From Bacteroidota bacterium (GTDB lineage: Bacteria > Bacteroidota > Bacteroidia > B-17B0 > Aurantibacillaceae): a stretch of DNA of 5,928 nt. The position numbers and the translations under genes are program-made. The stretch is from assembly GCA_947474485.1 (NCBI GenBank), contig CANJJP010000122.1, forward strand, positions 1-5,928, written 5' to 3'. Under the pieces are notes generated by a model. It was not told the DNA's origin and did no database searches. It worked only from the letters and a program-made list of their open reading frames with translations. Shown here piece by piece: positions 1-5,457 of the stretch (the stretch's first letter is position 1; every line of letters starts with the position of its first letter).

Positions 1-794
1 TATTTAGTTTTTTATTTTTTACAGCAATCAGTAATGTTTGGTCTCAGGCTCCAGCATGTAACTTTGATATGACTTTTCTTGCAACAGGAAGAGATGGTAT
101 TTGGCCCGATAGCGCAACCAATTTTGTTAGCGGAAATGTTGGTACACCATATGTTCAAAATATTACTGTAAAAATCCCCTATGACACAACTGCCTTAGTT
201 TTTGGTACTGTGCAAACAGTTAATTTTTTGAGAATTGATTTACAAAGAAATATTACAACACCAGTAAATTATGGTTTGCCTCCAGGTTTAAACATTGCAG
301 TTGGACCAAATGTTACATCAAATGGTACAAATACAACCTATCGATTTCCAGGAAATGATACAAGTTGTATGGTAATTTGGGGTACACCAACCACTGCGGG
401 TACCTATACTGTTTCTTTTACTTTAAAAACCTTTGTTACTCAGTTTCCTTTAACAAGTGTTAGTACTGATGTTGTGGATTATTATAGAATAGTAATTGAT
501 TCACCTATTGGTTTAAACGAGACTCCAAATTCTAAATTTGAATTTTTGAATTCATTCCCTAATCCAGCTAACTCAACAGCAACAATTCGTTTCAATTCTC
601 CAAAAAGTACAATTGTTAAACTGTCTGTTTTTAATACTTTAGGAAAAGCTATAATAACAAAATCAATCGATACTAAGCAAGGGGAAAATGATTTTAATTT
701 AAGTGTAAAGGATTTATCGTCAGGTATTTATATTTATTCACTTGAATTAGAAGGTAAAACAATTACTAAAAAATTGATAGTTAGTAAAGATTAA
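1..794 (+). CDS. T9SS type A sorting-domain protein, 5' truncated by window edge
   Basis: Likely a cell-surface or secreted protein exported by Sec and then the type IX secretion system; its specific role is unknown. The frame is open from base 3. Its first residues form a hydrophobic stretch (FSFLFFTAISNVW) followed by SQAPAC, which is a signal-peptide core and cleavage region. The real start is therefore a few codons left of the window, and the ATG at 69 is internal. The middle, about nt 69-500, is beta-rich and Ig-like; GTPTTAGTYTVSFTL near nt 384-428 resembles putative-Ig-type repeats. From about nt 515 to the end it matches the Por secretion tail: FPNPANSTATIRF (nt 555-593), then FNTLGK, LSSGIYIYSLE and a basic KLIVSKD end. 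DSA and DTT match the general Bacteroidota O-glycosylation sequon D-(S/T)-(A/I/L/V/M/T), an inference only. Stop TAA is at 792-794, three bases before rnz. Confidence 0.88.
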   Translation, partial: FSFLFFTAISNVWSQAPACNFDMTFLATGRDGIWPDSATNFVSGNVGTPYVQNITVKIPYDTTALVFGTVQTVNFLRIDLQRNITTPVNYGLPPGLNIAVGPNVTSNGTNTTYRFPGNDTSCMVIWGTPTTAGTYTVSFTLKTFVTQFPLTSVSTDVVDYYRIVIDSPIGLNETPNSKFEFLNSFPNPANSTATIRFNSPKSTIVKLSVFNTLGKAIITKSIDTKQGENDFNLSVKDLSSGIYIYSLELEGKTITKKLIVSKD

Positions 795-797
795 TTA

Positions 798-1712
798 ATG
801 CAAAAATTTGAAGTTACTATTTTAGGCTCAGGTTCTGCATCACCAACAATTTCTCGAAATCCATCCGCTCAGCTATTAAATATAGCTGAGCGTTTTTTTT
901 TAATCGATTGCGGTGAGGGAACTCAAATTCAACTTAGGAAAAGTAAATTAAGTTGGGCGCGTATCGACCATATTTTTATTTCTCATTTGCATGGCGATCA
1001 TTATTTGGGATTGCTAGGTTTACTTCAAAGCATGCATTTGCTTGGTAGAAAAAAGGTAATGCATTTGTTTTGTGTTCCTGAGCTTAAAGAGATTATTGAT
1101 ATTCAAAACAAATATTCGGGTACCGAATTGAATTATGAAATCGAATACCATTTTTTAAGTACAAATGGAAAACAATTGATTTTAGAAGACAATAAGGTTA
1201 AGGTGTATTCATTTCCTCTTAACCACCGAATACCTTGTTGTGGCTTTTTATTTGAAGAAAAAGTAGGATTAAGAAAAATTAAGAAATACGAGTTTGAACA
1301 CAGAAATATTTCTTTAGCAGAGATTCACAAGGTAAAGCAAGGAATAAATGCAATTGATAATGACGGTAATGAAATAGATTATAAATTATTGAGTGATTCG
1401 GCAGCCGCAACTAAATCCTATGCCTATTGTAGCGATACAAAGTATGATGAACGAACAGTGCAGCACATTAAAGGGGCAACAACCATTTATCATGAATCTA
1501 CTTTTTTAAAAGATATGATTGATAGGGCCAAAGCTACTTTTCATTCCACCGCTGAGGAAGCTGCAAAAATTGCTCTTGCTGCAGAATCAAAACAATTAAT
1601 TCTTGGACATTTTTCGGCACGATACGGAGATTTGGAGCCATTTTTATTGGAGGCAGGGGCGGTTTTCAACAATTGTCTATTAGCAAAAGATGGAGAAATA
1701 ATCACAATTTAA
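798..1712 (+). CDS. rnz: Ribonuclease Z (tRNA 3'-processing endonuclease)
   Basis: A zinc-dependent endonuclease of the metallo-beta-lactamase fold that removes 3' trailers from tRNA precursors in the cytoplasm. At 304 residues it has the usual length of the short bacterial form. The N-terminal ILGSGSASP and LIDCGEGTQ (36-43) are typical. The metal-binding motif HLHGDH is at 63-68, with further ligands at H143 (NHRIPCCGF), D213 (CSDTKY) and H271 (LGHFSARY). HESTF (232-236) and the conserved HST (249-251) are also present, so all expected metal ligands are intact. The exosite arm, roughly 157-183, is Lys-rich and lacks the Gly-Pro motif of the B. subtilis/E. coli arm; from memory this is usual in Bacteroidota. 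ATG 798 follows the upstream stop by three bases, suggesting co-transcription, but a terminator-like hairpin lies in codons 23-35. Confidence 0.96.
   Translation: MQKFEVTILGSGSASPTISRNPSAQLLNIAERFFLIDCGEGTQIQLRKSKLSWARIDHIFISHLHGDHYLGLLGLLQSMHLLGRKKVMHLFCVPELKEIIDIQNKYSGTELNYEIEYHFLSTNGKQLILEDNKVKVYSFPLNHRIPCCGFLFEEKVGLRKIKKYEFEHRNISLAEIHKVKQGINAIDNDGNEIDYKLLSDSAAATKSYAYCSDTKYDERTVQHIKGATTIYHESTFLKDMIDRAKATFHSTAEEAAKIALAAESKQLILGHFSARYGDLEPFLLEAGAVFNNCLLAKDGEIITI
866..901 (+). terminator. Terminator-like hairpin inside the rnz coding region
   Basis: A perfect 11-bp inverted repeat, CGCTCAGCTAT at 866-876 and ATAGCTGAGCG at 882-892, encloses a 5-nt loop (877-881). It is followed at once by nine T residues (893-901). 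This is the form of a Rho-independent terminator on the plus strand. It spans codons 23-35 of rnz, about 72 bases after the stop of the upstream T9SS-cargo gene. The encoded peptide (SAQLLNIAERFFL) suits the RNase Z family, so coding constraint may explain part of the pattern, including the T-run at Phe-Phe-Leu. Whether it terminates, attenuates or is masked by translating ribosomes cannot be told from sequence. Confidence 0.5.
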
Positions 1713-1743
1713 TTTGTGAATTCATTTTCTCATTGTATCTTTG
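1713..1743 (+). promoter_or_regulatory. Bacteroidota consensus promoter for the response regulator
   Basis: TTTG at 1713-1716 (-33 element) and TATCTTTG at 1736-1743 (-7 element, consensus TAnnTTTG) are separated by exactly 19 bases, matching the known Bacteroidota primary-sigma promoter. The expected transcription start is near 1748-1750, giving a leader of roughly 22-24 nt before the ATG at 1772. The -33 element begins directly after the rnz stop codon. Confidence 0.75.
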
Positions 1744-1771
1744 TTTAAAATTAGTCTAAATAAGGAAAAAG

Positions 1772-2446
1772 ATGATAAAATTATTAATTGCAGACAACAG
1801 TGTACTTGTAAGAGTTGGTTTAAAAGCCCTTTTAAGTGATGTTTCCGATTTTAGTTTTGTTGCTGAAGCAGAAAATGCTTTGGAATTGAAGGAAATTAAT
1901 AAAACACTGAAACCAGATGTTCTTATTGTTGATACTCATTCTCTTATTCTTTCTAACCCTGATTTAGCACTTCTTAAAAAAGTTAATAAAAAACTTCAAA
2001 TCCTTGCCATTACTCAAATGCTTTCAAAAGTAGAAATTGAGAATTTACTAAATGGTGAAGTAACCAGTTACTTATTAAAAGAGTGCGACAAACAAGAAAT
2101 CATTGATGCAATTATCGAAACCAATAAAGGCGAACGTTTTTTATGTGGTAAAGTGGCTCACGTTCTTACTGCACCAAACGAAATTAAAATTACTCCTACT
2201 TATTTACAAAATGTTTCTTGCGAAGGTTTACTAGTTACTGAGCGTGAAGCAGATGTAATAAGATACATTGCAGAAGGTTTATCCAACAAACAAATAGCAG
2301 ATACTTTATGTTTAAGTACACATACTGTTAATACACATCGTAAAAACATCATGAGTAAATTGGGAGTTAACAATACTGCAGGTATTGTTATGTATGCCGT
2401 AAAAAATAATATCCTAGAGCACAACCCATACTTATTCTCAAACTAA
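1772..2446 (+). CDS. NarL/LuxR-family two-component response regulator
   Basis: A cytoplasmic DNA-binding regulator expected to be controlled by phosphorylation. Residues 1-118 form a receiver domain with phospho-acceptor D54 (LIVDTHS), T81 (AITQ) and conserved K103 (YLLKEC). Residues 153-214 form a LuxR-type helix-turn-helix with the hallmarks LTEREADVIRYIAEGLSNKQIA and STHTVNTHRKNIMSKLGV (split here at 155 and 182). At 224 residues the length is normal for the family. The acidic pocket is unusual: the common Asp-Asp pair after strand 1 reads D8-N9, so one Mg-coordinating acid may be missing. No sensor kinase gene is in the window, so its partner and signal are unknown. ATG 1772 is preceded by A-rich sequence (AAGGAAAAAG) and has its own promoter. 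Confidence 0.92.
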   Translation: MIKLLIADNSVLVRVGLKALLSDVSDFSFVAEAENALELKEINKTLKPDVLIVDTHSLILSNPDLALLKKVNKKLQILAITQMLSKVEIENLLNGEVTSYLLKECDKQEIIDAIIETNKGERFLCGKVAHVLTAPNEIKITPTYLQNVSCEGLLVTEREADVIRYIAEGLSNKQIADTLCLSTHTVNTHRKNIMSKLGVNNTAGIVMYAVKNNILEHNPYLFSN

Positions 2447-2531
2447 GTTATTCCACAATTACTTGTTTGCAATAATACTGTAAATCACTCGTTTCATATT
2501 TCTTATTTCGTAAATTCGTTTCTTTTTAACT

Positions 2532-3554
2532 ATGATAATTAGAAGCAAAGCACCATTACGTATTGGTTTAGCCGGTGGCGGAACTGATGTTTCTCCTTAC
2601 TCTGATTTGTATGGCGGGGCAATTTTAAATGCAACTATCGATTTATATGCCTATGCATCACTTGAACCTTTAGATAATGGTAAAATAGAATTTTGCGTGG
2701 ATGGCACAGATAAATGCTATTTAACACAAAGTGCAAAGGAATTAGAATTGGTAGATGGTTTCGAATTGTTTATTGGAATCTACAATCGTGTTATAAAACA
2801 ATTTAACCTAGAGCCATTATCTTTTAGATTAACTTCTTACGTTGAAGCTCCGCAAGGTTCAGGCCTTGGAACATCATCAACAATTGTTGTTTCTTTATTA
2901 GGTGCTTTTGTTGAGTGGTTAAAACTTCCTTTAGGTAATTACGACATAGCACACTTAGCTTATGAAATTGAACGTGTTGATTTAAACATGGCAGGTGGCA
3001 AACAAGATCAGTACGCTGCTACATTTGGTGGATTTAATTTTATGGAATTTTTGGCTAATGATAGAGTTATTGTAAATCCATTAGCATTAAAACCAAAAGT
3101 ATTATTTGAATTAGAATTTAATTTGCTTTTATACTTTACTGCAACACAGCGTTTATCAGCTCAAATCATAAACGACCAAGTGAAAAATGTGGAGAGTAAA
3201 AACGTTGGTGCAATCGACGCTATGCATCATTTAAAGGAGCAAGCCGTAATGATGAAAGAACATTTGCTACGTGGCGATTTAAACAAAATAGGAGAAGTAT
3301 TACATTTTGGTTGGCAAAATAAAAAGCAAATGGCCAAATCTATTTCCAACACATTAATAGATGATATTTACACAGAAGCGCTTAAAAACGGGGCTACTGG
3401 TGGGAAAATATCAGGCGCAGGTGGTGGAGGATTTATGTTTTTTTATTGCCCCGCTGTTACAAAAATTAAAGTTGCAAGGTCATTAGAGCAATTTGGAGGC
3501 AGGGTTCAATCTTTCAAATTTACATCTCAAGGATTAACAACTTGGAGTATATAA
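2532..3554 (+). CDS. hddA: GHMP-family sugar kinase, HddA-like (heptose 7-phosphate kinase)
   Basis: Best matches D-glycero-alpha-D-manno-heptose 7-phosphate kinase, which phosphorylates the anomeric carbon on the way to GDP-heptose used in surface glycans. Length (340 residues) fits. PLRIGLAGGGTD at 8-19 is the N-terminal substrate-binding signature of the HddA/fucokinase-type GHMP kinases. The ATP-binding loop PQGSGLGTSS is at 107-116, GGKQDQYAA at 155-163 contributes the active-site region, and the C-terminal glycine loop GGKISGAGGGGFMFF is at 290-304. All three GHMP motifs are intact. No isomerase, phosphatase or nucleotidyltransferase of the heptose pathway lies beside it, so the exact sugar substrate is inferred; another sugar-1-kinase role is possible. 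ATG 2532 immediately precedes the signature and has no Shine-Dalgarno. I could not identify a convincing promoter in the 85-nt gap before it. Confidence 0.82.
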   Translation: MIIRSKAPLRIGLAGGGTDVSPYSDLYGGAILNATIDLYAYASLEPLDNGKIEFCVDGTDKCYLTQSAKELELVDGFELFIGIYNRVIKQFNLEPLSFRLTSYVEAPQGSGLGTSSTIVVSLLGAFVEWLKLPLGNYDIAHLAYEIERVDLNMAGGKQDQYAATFGGFNFMEFLANDRVIVNPLALKPKVLFELEFNLLLYFTATQRLSAQIINDQVKNVESKNVGAIDAMHHLKEQAVMMKEHLLRGDLNKIGEVLHFGWQNKKQMAKSISNTLIDDIYTEALKNGATGGKISGAGGGGFMFFYCPAVTKIKVARSLEQFGGRVQSFKFTSQGLTTWSI

Positions 3555-3555
3555 T

Positions 3556-3586
3556 AACAAAGGCGACCATATTGGTCGCCTTTGTT
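3556..3586. terminator. Shared hairpin terminator between convergent genes
   Basis: A perfect 14-bp inverted repeat (3556-3569 and 3573-3586; core AAAGGCGACCA/TGGTCGCCTTT) has a 3-nt TAT loop. It lies one base after the hddA stop (3552-3554) and three bases before the end of the minus-strand gene (3590). On the plus strand it is followed by a T-rich but interrupted tract (TGTTTATTG). On the minus strand the tract is weaker (ATTATAT). It most likely ends transcription from both sides. Confidence 0.85.
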
Positions 3587-3589
3587 TGT

Positions 3590-4411
3590 TTATTGTATAT
3601 CCAAATCTGATAATTTTATTTTTCGCATTTCATCTTTGGGTATTTCCTTTTTCTTTAATTGTCCGTCTAACTCTTCGTTTGAAGGCGTTTTTTGATTTCC
3701 TTGCACTGGGGCAGGTTGCTTATTACCATTATTATTTCCATTTTTCTTATAATCATCATCGTTGTAATTGTTTCCGTAACCACCGCCATTATAGCCATTA
3801 ACATTTCCATAATAATCATCGTCGTCATCCCAATCATCATAACCTGGATTATTAATGGCTGAGTAATTAAAATTAATTGCCTCCCAAGCTAAGTAGCGTG
3901 CTCGTTTTGAGTGTTGCATAGCGCCAATATACTCACCTTGATTGTACAAGAATTTTGCATACTGTTGGTGATTTACTGCGTTTGATAAAATCGGGTTGTA
4001 AATTCCATTCCATTGCGCTTGTTGTATTGCATTATGAACAATATAAGCTGTTTTGCGAATGGTTCTTCTTGCAACTTTTCTGTATCCATAGCCATTATAA
4101 CTTCCATAATAATTTCCATAATAATTGTTATAACCGTAATTGTTGCCATATCCGTAACCGTAATTTTGACCTTGATAATAGGGTGGAGGTGCGCCCCAAT
4201 TTGGTCCGCCACCAATTCCAACATTTATCCACCACTTTTCGTTTCCTTTTGGTTTAGGATTTCCTTGGTTTTGTGCAGGCGATCCTTGATTGTTAAAGCC
4301 TGGTTTGGTTTTAGGTTGTTGTGGAACTTGAATGATGTTTTGGGCATTTACCGTTGTAACGGCTAAACTTGCAAGTGCCAAAATGATTGCAAATTGTTTT
4401 ATAGTTTTCAT
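3590..4411 (-). CDS. Secreted Tyr/Gly/Asn-rich protein of unknown function
   Basis: Not a family I recognise. Starting at the ATG at 4409-4411 gives 273 residues with a clear Sec signal peptide: MKTIKQ, hydrophobic FAIILALASLAVTTV, then NA|Q with likely cleavage after residue 23. An in-frame ATG at 4465 would add 18 residues ahead of this signal peptide and is less likely. After export come: a Gln/Pro/Asn/Lys-rich linker (about 24-58); a Gly/Trp patch with WWINVGIGGGPNWG (60-73); a Tyr/Gly/Asn low-complexity tract (79-110); a basic then helical segment (111-186), in which AKFLYNQGEYIGAMQHSKRA resembles half of a TPR-like hairpin; an Asp-rich run DDWDDDDDYY (192-201); a second Gly/Asn/Asp tract (201-230); and a charged tail ending KLSDLDIQ. 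No lipobox and no T9SS tail are visible, so a periplasmic location is the simplest inference. It converges on hddA and diverges from the Fur-family gene. Confidence 0.75.
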   Translation of the reverse strand: MKTIKQFAIILALASLAVTTVNAQNIIQVPQQPKTKPGFNNQGSPAQNQGNPKPKGNEKWWINVGIGGGPNWGAPPPYYQGQNYGYGYGNNYGYNNYYGNYYGSYNGYGYRKVARRTIRKTAYIVHNAIQQAQWNGIYNPILSNAVNHQQYAKFLYNQGEYIGAMQHSKRARYLAWEAINFNYSAINNPGYDDWDDDDDYYGNVNGYNGGGYGNNYNDDDYKKNGNNNGNKQPAPVQGNQKTPSNEELDGQLKKKEIPKDEMRKIKLSDLDIQ

Positions 4412-4570
4412 ATTGATTTTTTTAAGCCTTATTGGCTGTATATACATTTTCAATAGCCGTGCCAAAGCACACTAAAATCAACATCACTTTGTAAGTGGTA
4501 TCTTTTTTGAAATAAGTGGTCAACTAAATCGAAATGATAAATTTCATGTTTTGAATAAATAAAATTAAAA
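4412..4570. other. Divergent intergenic region with direct repeats
   Basis: AT-rich DNA between the start of the minus-strand secreted protein and the promoter of the Fur-family gene. It contains an 8-bp direct repeat TAAGTGGT at 4492-4499 and 4513-4520 (21-bp period, about two helical turns). It also has a short inverted repeat GAAAT-GATAA-ATTTC at 4531-4545. I could not find a good TAnnTTTG promoter on the minus strand for the secreted protein. Any operator role for these repeats is speculative. Confidence 0.35.
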
Positions 4571-4601
4571 TTTGAAAACTAGCTAAAACTCGATATATTT
4601 G
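4571..4601 (+). promoter_or_regulatory. Bacteroidota consensus promoter for the Fur-family operon
   Basis: TTTG at 4571-4574 and TATATTTG at 4594-4601 are separated by exactly 19 bases, matching the TTTG-N19-TAnnTTTG consensus. The start of transcription is expected near 4606-4608, only a few bases before the ATG at 4611, so the mRNA would be almost leaderless. The spacer contains AAAACT twice (4575-4580 and 4585-4590, 10-bp period), which might be an operator but could be chance. Confidence 0.75.
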
Positions 4602-4610
4602 GGATGTATT

Positions 4611-5093
4611 ATGGAAAAGGAAGATATTCAAGAAACAGTAAAACAGATTTTTTCATCCTTCTTAGAAAAGAATGGACATAGAAAAACATCTGAACGTTTT
4701 GCTATTTTAAACGAGATTTATTCCCATGATGGGCATTTCGATATTGAATCGTTGTATGTTTTGATGAAGAATAAAAAGTACCGTGTAAGTAGAGCTACTT
4801 TGTATAATACAATTGAAATTTTGTTAGAGTGTGGTTTAGTTACTAAACATCAGTTCGGTAAAAATCAAGCACAGTTCGAACGTTCATACATGTTTAAACA
4901 ACATGATCATTTAATTTGTTCGGATTGTGAAAAGGTATTTGAATTTTGCGATCCACGTGTTCAGCAAATTCAGCAAATGGCAGAAGACATTTTAAATTTT
5001 AATATTAATAGTCACTCATTAAATTTTTATGGAAGTTGCCGCGCTCTTTCAGAAACAGGGAAATGTAAACATCACACCGTAAATAAAAAATAA
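4611..5093 (+). CDS. Fur-family metal-responsive transcriptional regulator
   Basis: A DNA-binding regulator of the Fur/PerR/Zur superfamily, 160 residues from ATG 4611. An in-frame TTG at 4599 is rejected as start because it lies within the -7 promoter element. Residues 1-85 form the winged helix, with recognition helix VSRATLYNTIEILLECGLV (59-77). The dimerisation and metal domain has QHDHLICSDC (97-106), with structural-zinc CxxC at C103/C106 and a second pair C143...C152, spaced wider than the E. coli C133/C138 pair. Aligned to E. coli Fur, H42, E90, H98 and H100 keep the H33/E81/H88/H90 site. The H87/D89/E108/H125 site reads Q97/D99/Q118/H135, so two ligands differ. From memory KQHDH and EFCDPR(V/I)Q recur in flavobacterial Fur proteins, so this is probably lineage-specific. 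Fur, PerR or Zur specificity cannot be assigned. Its stop overlaps the next start (TAATG). Confidence 0.9.
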   Translation: MEKEDIQETVKQIFSSFLEKNGHRKTSERFAILNEIYSHDGHFDIESLYVLMKNKKYRVSRATLYNTIEILLECGLVTKHQFGKNQAQFERSYMFKQHDHLICSDCEKVFEFCDPRVQQIQQMAEDILNFNINSHSLNFYGSCRALSETGKCKHHTVNKK

Positions 5094-5446
5094 TGTTATT
5101 CCACTATAAAATAGCAGTTCAAAAAGATGTTCATGTAATAAACATGGAAGGTGAGTTAATTGAGAAAACTCAAGCTGATCCACTTCTTGAAGATGTTAAA
5201 AGAGCTTTGGAAGAAGGTTCAAGAAAGTTTGTTCTCGAATTTTCTAATTTACGATACATGAATAGTAGTGGTTTAGGAATTTTAGTAAAGCTACTTACCA
5301 AAATTAGAAATGGTGGAGGTGAGCTAGCTGCTTGTAATTTGAATAAAAAAATTCAAGAGCTTTTAATTATCACTAAGCTTATCCAAATGTTTCATATTGC
5401 AGATACACTTGATAAAGCAATTGAAGAGTTATCTCAAAAAAATTAA
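5093..5446 (+). CDS. STAS-domain protein (anti-sigma factor antagonist-like)
   Basis: A single-domain STAS protein of 117 residues, like SpoIIAA/RsbV. In characterised systems such proteins bind a serine kinase/anti-sigma factor and are switched by serine phosphorylation. The motif YMNSSGLGILVKL at 55-67 carries the conserved serine at S58, and FVLEFSNLRYMNSSG gives the strand before it. SpoIIAA has Asp directly before the phospho-serine; here it is N57. The ATG overlaps the Fur-family stop by one base, suggesting translational coupling. No RsbW-type kinase, PP2C phosphatase or matching sigma factor is visible, so its partner is unknown. In Bacteroidota STAS proteins of this size may act outside sigma-factor control, so the name describes the family rather than a proven role. 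Confidence 0.88.
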   Translation: MLFHYKIAVQKDVHVINMEGELIEKTQADPLLEDVKRALEEGSRKFVLEFSNLRYMNSSGLGILVKLLTKIRNGGGELAACNLNKKIQELLIITKLIQMFHIADTLDKAIEELSQKN

Positions 5447-5457
5447 TTTACCCATCA

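Noticed and set aside
69..71. ATG as start of the first protein
   Set aside because: The same frame is open upstream to base 3 and encodes a signal-peptide core and cleavage region, so this Met is internal and the gene begins outside the window.
2200..2424. Minus-strand open frame opposite the response-regulator helix-turn-helix
   Set aside because: It lies antisense to a conserved domain, is short, and has no support for expression.
2511..2518. TAAATTCG as the -7 element of an hddA promoter
   Set aside because: It has one mismatch to TAnnTTTG, no TTTG or TTG at the required distance upstream, and lies only 13 bases before the ATG.
4080..4175. Tandem-repeat or CRISPR-like array from recurring CCATAAT/CCGTAAT units
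   Set aside because: The units are short, irregular and in frame with Tyr/Gly/Asn codons of the minus-strand gene; there are no spacers of even length.
3586..4366. Open frames on the plus strand, and a second minus-strand frame, across the Tyr/Gly/Asn-rich gene
   Set aside because: These are His/Tyr/Ile/Asn-rich translations of low-complexity codons of the minus-strand gene, without start context, promoter or recognisable domain.
4412..4465. N-terminal extension of the minus-strand secreted protein to the ATG at 4465
   Set aside because: It would place 18 residues, several of them basic, before a normal signal peptide; the ATG at 4411 gives a standard export signal.
4531..4545. GAAAT-GATAA-ATTTC as a Fur or PerR box for autoregulation
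   Set aside because: Only five paired bases in AT-rich DNA and a poor match to known Fur or PerR boxes; it is also about 25 bases upstream of the -33 element.
4599..4610. TTG start at 4599 for the Fur-family protein
   Set aside because: The codon lies inside the -7 promoter element, so it would probably not be in the mRNA; ATG 4611 is preferred.
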